Notes under the pieces: model-generated
What the model saw: only the letters and a program-made list of their open reading frames with translations
Database searches by the model: none
Told to the model about the DNA's origin: nothing
Shown: positions 8,766-16,652 of the stretch, one piece after another
Layout of the letters: every line of letters begins with the position of its first letter
Numbering within the stretch: the stretch's first letter is position 1
Program-made: the position numbers and the translations under genes
From: an uncultured Flavobacteriaceae bacterium
Lineage (GTDB): Bacteria > Bacteroidota > Bacteroidia > Flavobacteriales > Flavobacteriaceae
Assembly: GCA_947488345.1 (NCBI GenBank)
Contig: CANKZQ010000001.1
Coordinates: forward strand, 62,001 to 126,000
Direction: 5' to 3'
Length of the DNA: 64,000 bases

Positions 8766-10460
8766 ATGGGGAGATTTTTGTTTTTTATATGTGTATTATG
8801 CTTTCAGCATCACCTTTTTTCGCAAGCGACATATCCAACCGACTATTTTGAAAAACCTTTAGGTATTCCACTGATTCTATCAGGCACTTTTGGTGAACTG
8901 CGGAGTAATCATTTTCATTCTGGTCTTGATATTAAAACGCAACAGCGCCAAGGATTGAATGTATACGCTTCCGCGGAAGGTTATGTATCTCGTATCAAAA
9001 TATCGCATTGGGGATATGGTAAAGCCTTGTATATAAGACATCCTAATGGGTATACTACAGTCTATGGGCATTTAAAAAAATTTTCACCCAAGATAGAGGC
9101 CTATATTAAAAAGCGTCAATATGAGAATGAAAGCTTCACTATACAGCTCTTCCCAAAAGAAGAAGAATTAAAAGTTGCCAAACAAGAAATCGTAGCGCTC
9201 TCAGGAAACTCGGGAGGGTCTGGTGGTCCTCATTTGCACTATGAAATAAGAGATGAGAACGAACGTCCAGTAAATCCAATGTTATTCGGTATTAAAATTA
9301 AAGATACCAAGCCCCCACTGATTAGAGCTGCCGTAGCATATACCTTTAGTCAGGCTTCGCATGTTAATCAAACAAATGGCGTCAAAGAACTCAATTTTAA
9401 AGTACAAAAAGATGGGAGTTTACGTGCCGATCAAGTAGAAGCTTATGGTACTATTGGTTTTGGTATCAATACAGTCGATAAGCAAGATGGTGCGCTCAAT
9501 AATAATGGCATTTTTAGTTTAGAAATGCTCGTTAATGGTACAAAAAATTATAGTCATACAGTAGATAAATTTAGCTTTAACGAAACACGTTATTTAAATA
9601 CATTAATTGACTATGCTAGATTTTATAAGAAAAGGCAACGGATACAGAAGCTCTTTGTAGAACCTGCCAATAAACTAAGTATCTACGATGACGTCAAAAA
9701 CAACGGTTATCTAACCATAAAAGATGGTAAATCCTATACCGTCCAAATCATTGCAAAAGATTTTAAAGGAAATATAAAAAAGCTAATCATCCCTGTAAAG
9801 GGAAAAAAAGACTCCATTTATATTCGAGAAAAGGTAATAACAACACCTCATTTTTTTAAGGCAAATGAATTCAACAAAATAGAAAACGACAAAGTTACCG
9901 TTGCTTTTCCTAAAAAGAGCTTTTACAAAGACCTCTATTTTGAATTTAAAAAAGAACAAGATGTGGTTTTTTTACACAATGGTAGTGTTCCTATTCATAA
10001 AAATTTCACCTTGTCTTTTGATGTTTCCGAGTATTCTTTAGAAGAGCAAAATAAACTATTCATCGCTAGAGTTAATAAAAAAGGAAGACCTTCCTACTCA
10101 AACACAAAGCGAAAAAAAAATAAGTTATATACTCTAAATAAACGATTGGGCAATTATGCCTTGTTTTCTGACAATCAACCACCCAAAATTAGACCAGTCA
10201 ATTTTAAAAAAGGGCAATGGCTCTCTAAATACAGATATTTAAAGGTACATATCAGTGATGCATTATCTGGAATTAAATCATATCGAGCAGAAATTGATGG
10301 TGAATGGATTCTAATGGAATATGACGCGAAAAGAAGTTTATTAACGTACGATTTTAAGGATAAAAAATTGTCAAACAACAAACATACGTTAAAAGTAATC
10401 GCAGTTGATAATGTTAACAATTCTAATACGTATATTGCAACGTTTTTCAGAAAACAATAA
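8766..10460 (+). CDS. M23 family metallopeptidase with C-terminal Ig-like region
   Basis: A 564-residue secreted protein with signal peptide ending FSQ at about residue 20. The LytM/M23 domain lies at about residues 45-175, with the zinc ligands HxxxD in NHFHSGLDIKT (H51, D55) and HLHYE (about 156-158), so the peptidoglycan endopeptidase site looks intact. The remaining ~390 residues are strand-rich and lysine-rich, probably Ig-like domains. It cleaves cross-links in, or acts on, envelope peptidoglycan. The next gene, a TonB-dependent receptor, begins 15 bp on, so they are probably one operon. Confidence 0.9.
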   Translation: MGRFLFFICVLCFQHHLFSQATYPTDYFEKPLGIPLILSGTFGELRSNHFHSGLDIKTQQRQGLNVYASAEGYVSRIKISHWGYGKALYIRHPNGYTTVYGHLKKFSPKIEAYIKKRQYENESFTIQLFPKEEELKVAKQEIVALSGNSGGSGGPHLHYEIRDENERPVNPMLFGIKIKDTKPPLIRAAVAYTFSQASHVNQTNGVKELNFKVQKDGSLRADQVEAYGTIGFGINTVDKQDGALNNNGIFSLEMLVNGTKNYSHTVDKFSFNETRYLNTLIDYARFYKKRQRIQKLFVEPANKLSIYDDVKNNGYLTIKDGKSYTVQIIAKDFKGNIKKLIIPVKGKKDSIYIREKVITTPHFFKANEFNKIENDKVTVAFPKKSFYKDLYFEFKKEQDVVFLHNGSVPIHKNFTLSFDVSEYSLEEQNKLFIARVNKKGRPSYSNTKRKKNKLYTLNKRLGNYALFSDNQPPKIRPVNFKKGQWLSKYRYLKVHISDALSGIKSYRAEIDGEWILMEYDAKRSLLTYDFKDKKLSNNKHTLKVIAVDNVNNSNTYIATFFRKQ

Positions 10461-10475
10461 TCAAAATTATTTTAC

Positions 10476-12932
10476 TTGAAAGCTGTCATTTCATACGTAT
10501 TCTCTTTTTTTTTATTTACCAATATCGTACTGGCACAAACAGGCTTAATTAAAGGGGTCGTAAAAGACAAACAAGGCAATCCAATTGTTGGCGTTACCAT
10601 AAGTTATGATCAACAAGGCACCGCGACCAATGCCAATGGGGCATATCAATTAGAAATTCCTGCTGGCCGAACTATTACGATTACCTTTAGTCATGTGGCC
10701 CACAATACGATAACGAAACGTATTCGAGTAGGCCGTAATCGCACTGTATTCTTTTCACCTAAAATGACGGTGAAAACAGAAGTCATTGACACTATAGAAT
10801 TAAAAAATAACAAAGATAAAGTTCAGGGAATCGATAAAGTCGATGTAGAGACTGTAAAGCAATTACCTAGTGCCAATCCAGGAATTGAAGGTACCCTAAA
10901 AAATATTGGTTTGGGTGTGAGTGGCAACAATGAGCTCAGTACGCAATACAATGTACGAGGCGGAAATTATGATGAAAATTTGGTCTATGTGAACGGGATT
11001 GAAGTCTATCGACCGTTTTTGATACGTTCTGGACAACAAGAGGGTTTGAGTTTTGTCAATCCTAATCTCACACAAAATGTCCGTTTTTCATCAGGTGGCT
11101 TCCAAGCAAAATACGGAGATAAATTATCTTCTGTATTAGATATTACCTATAGAAAACCCACAAAATTCAATGCCAAAATCGAGGCCAGTTTTTTAGGAGC
11201 GAGTGGCACTTTAGAGGGTACCCTTTTTGATAACAAACTTTCAGCCATTTTGGGTATACGTTATAGGAACAATAGCCTTTTCGTAAATAGCAAAGACATC
11301 GAAACCAATTTTAGACCTACTTTTACCGACGCTCAAACCTATTTATCTTATCAACTCAATAAAAAAGTTACGATTGATTTTCTCGGTAATTTCTCATTAA
11401 ATAATTATGAATATGAACCAGTAACTCGAAGAACTAATTTTGGAACGTTAGCAGATACGCAAGCCTTAATCGTAAATTATGAAGGGCAAGAAAACGACTC
11501 GTATCTCACCTTATTTGGTGCCTTAAAAGCATCTTATGAGGTCAATGAAAATGTCACCTTAACGGCAAGTACTTCAGTATATAATACGCAAGAGGAAGAA
11601 TACTTCGATATTTTTGCTTTTTACGGAATTGGAGAGGTAAATTCCGATTTTGGAAGTGATAATTTTGGTGATGTTGAATTTACGCAAGCGATTGGTTCTC
11701 AATTAGATCATGCAAGAAATGACTTAGATGCTTTTATTGCCAATGCTCAATTAAGAACGACGATCAAAAAAGATAATAATACCTTTGAAATCGGGGTCAA
11801 ATATCAATCCGAAGATATTAAAGATAGAATTATAGAATGGCAAGTGATAGATTCAGCTGGATTTTCATTGCGCCCTCCTAACCTCATTAACAATGATGAG
11901 CCTTACACACCTTTTACCGGTCCTATCGTACCTTTTATAAGTACACGAGCCACAAATATGGTGACCATAAACAGAATTTCTGGTTTTGCACAATGGAGCA
12001 GAAAATTATTTGTAAAGGATCATCAAATATGGTTAAATGCTGGTGTGAGGGCACAAAACTGGAACGTACTTGGTGACGGAGTTTCATCAAAAGGTCAAAC
12101 CGTTGTTAGTCCGAGAGTACAAATAGCTGTAAAACCTGATTGGGAAAAAGATATGTTGTTTAGAGTTTCGGGAGGCTATTATTATCAACCTCCGTTTTAC
12201 AGAGAACTTAGAGATTCTTTAGGCGCAGTGAATGCGAATGTGAAAGCGCAACGATCTGTTCACTTCGTAGTGGGTAATGATTATAGTTTTAAATTATGGG
12301 ATCGGCCATTTAAGCTGGTCACCGAAGCTTATTATAAAGCCCTTACTGATATCAATCCGTTTACTATAAGTAATGTGCAAATTCGGTACAGAGCAAAAAA
12401 CAATGCAAAGGGCTACGCGGCTGGATTTGACACACGTTTGAACGGTGAATTTGTGCCAGGAACAGAATCTTATGTAAGCTTTGGATATCTAGTCACAAAA
12501 GAAAATATTGATAATAGAGGTTACATTTCAAGACCAACAGATCAACGCTTGAAATTTGCTGTTTTGTTTCAAGACTATGTACCGAGCAATCCCAATTTGA
12601 AAATGTATTTAAATATGGTATATAATTCAGGATTGCCGGGAGGTTCTCCGCCCTATGCCGATCCCTATATTTTTCAAAACAGACTGAAAAGTTATTTTAG
12701 GTCAGATATTGGAATTTCATATGTATTGGTTGATCAAAACAAAAAGCCCAAAGCTGATTGGTTAAAGGAATTTAAAGAATTATCTTTTGGTCTTGAATTG
12801 TTCAATATGTTTGATATTCAAAACACCATTACAAACACATGGGTTCGAGATATTTCTTCACAAAATTCGTTAGCTGTTCCTAATTTTCTTTCAGGTCGTG
12901 TGTTAAATTTTAAGGTCAGTGCTCAATTCTAA
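10476..12932 (+). CDS. TonB-dependent receptor with carboxypeptidase-like N-terminal domain
   Basis: An 818-residue outer-membrane receptor. A TTG start is used because it gives a complete signal peptide (ending VLAQ) and no in-frame ATG precedes it. Next comes a carboxypeptidase-regulatory-like domain (GVVKDKQGNPIVGVTISYDQ is its start), a plug with YNVRGGNYDENLVYVNG (about residues 158-174), and a C-terminal barrel ending NFKVSAQF. Such receptors import ligands by TonB energy; the substrate is unknown. No SusD partner follows. Its coupling to the M23 peptidase gene 15 bp upstream is a recurrent flavobacterial arrangement whose meaning is not clear to me. Confidence 0.93.
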   Translation: MKAVISYVFSFFLFTNIVLAQTGLIKGVVKDKQGNPIVGVTISYDQQGTATNANGAYQLEIPAGRTITITFSHVAHNTITKRIRVGRNRTVFFSPKMTVKTEVIDTIELKNNKDKVQGIDKVDVETVKQLPSANPGIEGTLKNIGLGVSGNNELSTQYNVRGGNYDENLVYVNGIEVYRPFLIRSGQQEGLSFVNPNLTQNVRFSSGGFQAKYGDKLSSVLDITYRKPTKFNAKIEASFLGASGTLEGTLFDNKLSAILGIRYRNNSLFVNSKDIETNFRPTFTDAQTYLSYQLNKKVTIDFLGNFSLNNYEYEPVTRRTNFGTLADTQALIVNYEGQENDSYLTLFGALKASYEVNENVTLTASTSVYNTQEEEYFDIFAFYGIGEVNSDFGSDNFGDVEFTQAIGSQLDHARNDLDAFIANAQLRTTIKKDNNTFEIGVKYQSEDIKDRIIEWQVIDSAGFSLRPPNLINNDEPYTPFTGPIVPFISTRATNMVTINRISGFAQWSRKLFVKDHQIWLNAGVRAQNWNVLGDGVSSKGQTVVSPRVQIAVKPDWEKDMLFRVSGGYYYQPPFYRELRDSLGAVNANVKAQRSVHFVVGNDYSFKLWDRPFKLVTEAYYKALTDINPFTISNVQIRYRAKNNAKGYAAGFDTRLNGEFVPGTESYVSFGYLVTKENIDNRGYISRPTDQRLKFAVLFQDYVPSNPNLKMYLNMVYNSGLPGGSPPYADPYIFQNRLKSYFRSDIGISYVLVDQNKKPKADWLKEFKELSFGLELFNMFDIQNTITNTWVRDISSQNSLAVPNFLSGRVLNFKVSAQF

Positions 12933-13011
12933 GCCTTCGTAAAAACACCAACAAACATATACCTGTTATCCACTCATAATTCATCAATTACCTCATTGTC
13001 TACCACCAATA

Positions 13012-13037
13012 TTAAACCTTTTAGTACATTTATAGTC
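13012..13037 (+). promoter_or_regulatory. ECF-type promoter, copy 1, upstream of the sigma gene
   Basis: TTAAACCTTTTAGTAC followed by ATTTATAGTC. AAC as a -35 core and GTC as a -10 core, about 16 bp apart, fit the general ECF promoter plan. A 23-of-26 identical copy lies behind the sigma gene at 13605-13630. The repetition suggests autoregulation by this sigma factor (inference). Confidence 0.65.
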
Positions 13038-13060
13038 TAAGAGAATAAATTGCCAACTCA

Positions 13061-13603
13061 GTGATTGAGGAGAACTTACTTATCGAACAACTAAAAAACG
13101 TAAAAACACAAGACAAAGCGTTTAGAATGCTTATGTCTATATACAAAGAGCGCTTATATTGGCATGTGCGCAAAATTGTAGTTTCACATAGTGATGCAGA
13201 CGACGTTCTGCAAAATACCTTTGTAAAAGTATACAGGAGCATTCACAACTTTAAAGGTGATAGTAAACTATATTCTTGGATGTATCGTATTGCAACTAAT
13301 GAAGCTATTACATTCATCAATAAAAGAGCAAAAGAGCAAAAAGTTGATGTAAATGATAGGCAATATCAATTGGTAAATAATTTGCATGCAGATGTCTATT
13401 TTGATGGCAATGAAATTCAAATAAAGCTGCAAAAGGCAATTGCTTCATTGCCACAAAAACAGCAACTTGTTTTTAATATGAAATACTTCGACGACATGAA
13501 ATATAAAGACATCTCGGAAGTATTGGAAACGTCGGTAGGTGCTTTGAAAGCGTCATATCATCACGCAGTAAAAAAAATTGAAGCGGTACTAAAAGAGACC
13601 TAA
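13061..13603 (+). CDS. ECF-type RNA polymerase sigma factor
   Basis: A 180-residue sigma-70 family protein. Region 2 reads SDADDVLQNTFVKVYRSIHNFKGDSKLYSWMYRIATNEAI (about residues 44-84), and region 4 has LPQKQQLVFNMKYFDDMKYKDISEVLETSVGALKASYHHA (about 130-170). The start is GTG: a stop codon lies five codons upstream in frame and no ATG intervenes. It heads a module with an anti-sigma-like membrane protein, a CpxP/Spy-like periplasmic protein and a small secreted protein, so it probably reports on an envelope stress. The duplicated upstream motif suggests it drives its own transcription. Confidence 0.93.
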   Translation: MIEENLLIEQLKNVKTQDKAFRMLMSIYKERLYWHVRKIVVSHSDADDVLQNTFVKVYRSIHNFKGDSKLYSWMYRIATNEAITFINKRAKEQKVDVNDRQYQLVNNLHADVYFDGNEIQIKLQKAIASLPQKQQLVFNMKYFDDMKYKDISEVLETSVGALKASYHHAVKKIEAVLKET

Positions 13604-13604
13604 T

Positions 13605-13630
13605 TTAAACCTTTTAGTACTTTTGTGGTC
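13605..13630 (+). promoter_or_regulatory. ECF-type promoter, copy 2, upstream of the anti-sigma-like gene
   Basis: TTAAACCTTTTAGTAC then TTTTGTGGTC, identical to copy 1 for the first 16 bases and in the final GTC. It starts directly after the sigma stop codon. The downstream ATG at 13641 is only 10 bp past GTC, so a transcript from here would be nearly leaderless. Confidence 0.63.
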
Positions 13631-13640
13631 GTACAGTATA

Positions 13641-14234
13641 ATGAATAACAGTAAATTAGACATATTAAAAAAAATGGGTTCGGGCTTCAAAACTCCTGAA
13701 GGTTACTTCGAGAGTATTGAAGATCATGTGTGTACAAAACTTTCGACAGCTCACTTTCCTGTAAAGGAAGGCTTTAAGATGCCAGCAAATTATTTGGAAA
13801 GTATAGAAGCTAACGTTTTTGAACAGCTATCTATTGATACTAATTCAGATAAACAAAGTACTGAAATACCAGAAGGATATTTTGATACCTTCGAAGATCG
13901 AGTATTTGCAAAAATTCAAAAAGAGACTGCAGAAAAATCAACCGTGATTCATCTGAAATCTCGATTAATTAAAATAGTAGCACCTATAGCAATCGCAGCA
14001 TCGTTGGTACTGATCATTATCTTAAACTATTCTAACAACGCATATAACATAGAGAGCGTAGCGACCAGTGATATCGAAGAATGGATAGAAGATGATCTTA
14101 TTTCATTTGATTCCTATGAAATTGCAGAACTTTACGATGATGTAAACCTAGAAGATGAGTTTAGTAATGATGATTTAGATGTTTTAAATTATATAAATGG
14201 CACGGATATTGAAAGTGTCCTATTAACCGACTAA
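13641..14234 (+). CDS. Anti-sigma-factor-like membrane protein with three internal repeats
   Basis: A 197-residue protein starting MNNSKLDILKKMG; a longer TTG-started frame would overlap the promoter. The cytoplasmic part has three related units: GFKTPEGYFESIEDHVCTKL, GFKMPANYLESIEANVFEQL and EIPEGYFDTFEDRVFAKI, with consensus P-x-x-Y-[FL]-[ED]-x-[IF]-E-x-x-V. A single membrane helix follows (about residues 113-133, IVAPIAIAASLVLIIIL), then a highly acidic periplasmic tail. Position directly behind an ECF sigma gene and this topology suggest it holds the sigma factor at the membrane; it lacks the zinc-finger HxxxCxxC motif of ZAS anti-sigmas. Function is inferred. Confidence 0.68.
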   Translation: MNNSKLDILKKMGSGFKTPEGYFESIEDHVCTKLSTAHFPVKEGFKMPANYLESIEANVFEQLSIDTNSDKQSTEIPEGYFDTFEDRVFAKIQKETAEKSTVIHLKSRLIKIVAPIAIAASLVLIIILNYSNNAYNIESVATSDIEEWIEDDLISFDSYEIAELYDDVNLEDEFSNDDLDVLNYINGTDIESVLLTD

Positions 14235-14247
14235 GATCTATAACGAA

Positions 14248-14712
14248 ATGAGAAAAATTATACTCATAGCAGCTATTGTAATGATAGGTTCATTACAAAT
14301 GCACGGGCAGAGAAAAGATAATGAAAGAATTAAAGCATTTAAAACTGCTTTTATTACGAATGCCTTGGATTTAAATTCGAAGGAAGCACAAGAATTTTGG
14401 CCAATATATAACGAATACAATAAAACAATTCATAAAGTAAAAATTCAAAAAACGAGGCAATTAATGCAGCAAGCTAGAGCCAAAGGCGGTATAGATAATA
14501 TGTCGAATGGTGAAGCAAAAATATTGCTAAATGAATATATAAACATTGACGCCAAAGTATTAGAAGCTAAGAAAATATTAAACACCAAACTCGATGGTGT
14601 GATTCCTCCAAAAAAAATATTAAAGCTTTTTAGAGCTGAACAGGACTTCAATAAAGAGTTATTAAAACGCTTTAGACAACGAAGAAATGAAGCTAGAAAT
14701 AAAAAAAATTGA
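14248..14712 (+). CDS. CpxP/Spy-like periplasmic protein of the sigma module
   Basis: A 154-residue secreted protein with signal peptide ending MHGQ at about residue 21. The mature part is almost wholly helical and very basic, with the pattern LDLNSKEAQEFWPIYNEYNK that recalls the LTxxQ repeats of Spy/CpxP periplasmic sensors and chaperones. It lies 13 bp behind the anti-sigma-like gene, so it is probably the periplasmic arm of the sensing module. Such proteins in flavobacteria are often labelled sensor of ECF-type sigma factor. Chaperone or sensor activity is inferred from fold likeness and place only. Confidence 0.7.
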   Translation: MRKIILIAAIVMIGSLQMHGQRKDNERIKAFKTAFITNALDLNSKEAQEFWPIYNEYNKTIHKVKIQKTRQLMQQARAKGGIDNMSNGEAKILLNEYINIDAKVLEAKKILNTKLDGVIPPKKILKLFRAEQDFNKELLKRFRQRRNEARNKKN

Positions 14713-14752
14713 TACTAAACGGCTAAAAATAACGTTAAACAAAAAGAAAAAT

Positions 14753-14758
14753 AGGAGG
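14753..14758 (+). promoter_or_regulatory. Unusual Shine-Dalgarno-like AGGAGG
   Basis: AGGAGG lies two bases before the ATG at 14761. Strong Shine-Dalgarno motifs are rare in Bacteroidota, and this spacing is shorter than the usual 5-9 bases, so it may be chance. Confidence 0.3.
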
Positions 14759-14760
14759 AT

Positions 14761-15117
14761 ATGAAAAGATTAATAATTGGTTTGATTGCAATAGTCGCTT
14801 TTGCAACATCAAACCAAGTAGTAGCTCAAAAAACAGTAGACACTACTTCGACAGAAACAATCCGCGCTGCGGAAAATAAAACAGAAATTTTCGAAATAGA
14901 ACATAAAGGAATCAAATACTATATTTTGAATGGTATTTGGCATACCAAGATGAAAAATAATAGATTTGTATTGAGAAATGCTCCTAAAGGGGCGAAAATT
15001 TCTTTCAAACCTCAAGGAGGTACCTATGTAAAAATGCATGGTAAAAAGTACTATCGTTGTAAAGGGATATTCTATAAAGAACTTAAAGATAGCATATACG
15101 AAGTGGTACGCATATAA
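14761..15117 (+). CDS. Small secreted protein (DUF6515-like)
   Basis: A 118-residue protein with signal peptide MKRLIIGLIAIVAFATSNQVVAQ. The mature part repeats a YY-x-x-GIW/F motif: IKYYILNGIWHTKM and KKYYRCKGIFYKEL flank a GAKISFKPQGGTYVKMHG segment, which resembles the DUF6515 family of periplasmic proteins (my recognition, moderate). It lies 48 bp behind the CpxP/Spy-like gene on the same strand and before a strong terminator, so it probably closes the ECF sigma module. Function unknown. Confidence 0.62.
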   Translation: MKRLIIGLIAIVAFATSNQVVAQKTVDTTSTETIRAAENKTEIFEIEHKGIKYYILNGIWHTKMKNNRFVLRNAPKGAKISFKPQGGTYVKMHGKKYYRCKGIFYKELKDSIYEVVRI

Positions 15118-15139
15118 TATCATTTCTAAACAGAATACA

Positions 15140-15168
15140 AACCGTTCTCAATGAACGGTTTTTTTTTG
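15140..15168 (+). terminator. Intrinsic terminator closing the sigma module
   Basis: Arms AACCGTTC (15140-15147) and GAACGGTT (15153-15160), followed by eight T. The longest reading frame of the next gene would begin inside this hairpin, which argues for a later start there. Confidence 0.87.
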
Positions 15169-15213
15169 GTCCTTATTTTCTTTAATTTTGTTCGAAATCA
15201 AATCCTAGTTACT

Positions 15214-16032
15214 TTGGAAAACGTTCTACTATTTTTTGCAGAAATGCCTGCTTGGCAAAAATTGACATGGGTCTTATCTTGCCTGCTGATTAGCTGGCTG
15301 TTTGAAGGTAATTTTCCATTGTTTGACTTTAACTACAAAAAATGGAAGCATGACGGTGTGAATCTCATTTTTCTGTCCATGAGTTTAGCGATTAATGTAT
15401 TGTTCGGATTGATGACAGTTGGGGTATTCACATATATTTCGACTCACGAATTTGGTATACTTTACATGTTTGAAATACCTATTTGGGCAGAGTTACTTAT
15501 TACACTACTTTTTTTAGATTTTTTTGCACAATACATCGTACATTATCTGTTACACAAAGTAAAATGGATGTGGAAGTTTCATATGATTCATCACAGTGAT
15601 ACAAAAGTAGACGCTACAACTGGTTCAAGACATCATCCAGGAGATTATGTCTTAAGAGAAGTTTTCGCTTTAATCGCAATTATTATCTTGGGTGCTCCTC
15701 TAGCCTTTTATGTCATCTATAGAATCGCGACCATATTTTTCACCTATTTTTCGCACGCTAATGTACGTATGCCTGTTTGGATTGATAAAACCTTAAGCAT
15801 AATATTTATCACACCAAACATGCATAAATTTCATCATCATTTCGAAAGACCTTGGACGGATACTAATTTTGGTAATATTTTTTCCTTTTGGGATCGCATA
15901 TTTGGTACTCTTGTCTATGATGATCCTAAAAAAGTAGTGTACGGTTTAGACGTCTTGGATGACAATCGTGATGAAGATCTGATGTATCAAATCAAAGTGC
16001 CATTTGACACTTCAATAAAAACAGATTACTAG
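15214..16032 (+). CDS. Sterol desaturase / fatty acid hydroxylase family membrane protein
   Basis: About 272 residues, integral membrane. The di-iron histidine clusters of the superfamily are all visible: HYLLHKVKWMWKFHMIHHSD (about residues 109-128), SRHHPGDY, and NMHKFHHHFERPWTDTNFG, so it is likely an active oxygen-dependent hydroxylase or desaturase acting on a lipid. The longest frame begins at 15151, inside the terminator hairpin; a TTG at 15214 or ATG at 15244 is more credible, and I chose the TTG because it keeps the family's N-terminal helix. Substrate unknown. The end overlaps the convergent gene by 4 bp. Confidence 0.85.
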   Translation: MENVLLFFAEMPAWQKLTWVLSCLLISWLFEGNFPLFDFNYKKWKHDGVNLIFLSMSLAINVLFGLMTVGVFTYISTHEFGILYMFEIPIWAELLITLLFLDFFAQYIVHYLLHKVKWMWKFHMIHHSDTKVDATTGSRHHPGDYVLREVFALIAIIILGAPLAFYVIYRIATIFFTYFSHANVRMPVWIDKTLSIIFITPNMHKFHHHFERPWTDTNFGNIFSFWDRIFGTLVYDDPKKVVYGLDVLDDNRDEDLMYQIKVPFDTSIKTDY

Positions 16033-16529
16033 ATTTTCTTCTTTTTCAATTGCTCTTCTTTCTCTTTTTTACTATTTGGAAAGGATAAACCTGTACTGTT
16101 ATAAGAAGTCCCATAAGTATGTGCAGCTGTGTATACTTGCTCAATGGCTCTTATTACTTGCATTTCAGTTAATTCCTTTAAAGGATGGATATACACCGAC
16201 CATAATACCTCGTTCGTAATTGCATACTTTACATCTAATGCCGTATGAAAATTGGCCTCCATTAATTTAAGCATATCAACATACGCCAACTTCTTTTGTT
16301 CAATAATTGGCGTCATAATTCTCATTCTGTTGTTGTTTTTATCGGTAATGCAAATCAACAAGCGATCGCGAACCGCAAACTGCCAATTACCAGGAACTCC
16401 CTGCACACTATCGGCAACAATATGAATGGCTTTTTCTAGTCTTTTGTTATCCATATCTTGCCCATAAGAGGGTGTGATATATAAAATAAAAATAACAAGT
16501 ATAGCAAATGGTAACAGTAGCTTCTTCAT
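16029..16529 (-). CDS. Conserved secreted protein of unknown function
   Basis: A 166-residue protein with signal peptide ending SYGQ at about residue 24. The mature part mixes helices and strands (KRLEKAIHIVADSVQG, WQFAVRDRLLICITDKNNNRMRI) and ends in a very lysine-rich tail (KKEKEEQLKKKKI). I recognise no domain with known activity. It is convergent with the sterol desaturase gene and overlaps its stop by 4 bp. Periplasmic location is likely. Confidence 0.6.
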   Translation of the reverse strand: MKKLLLPFAILVIFILYITPSYGQDMDNKRLEKAIHIVADSVQGVPGNWQFAVRDRLLICITDKNNNRMRIMTPIIEQKKLAYVDMLKLMEANFHTALDVKYAITNEVLWSVYIHPLKELTEMQVIRAIEQVYTAAHTYGTSYNSTGLSFPNSKKEKEEQLKKKKI

Positions 16530-16652
16530 AGTGATAGGGTTATAGATGTTTTGACAAACTAAATTTGAATTCCTTACTAAGATAGATAATTTTAAATTTT
16601 GTGTTTTTACTTCGACTATAAATTATTACTTTTGACAAATCTTTTTTGAATA

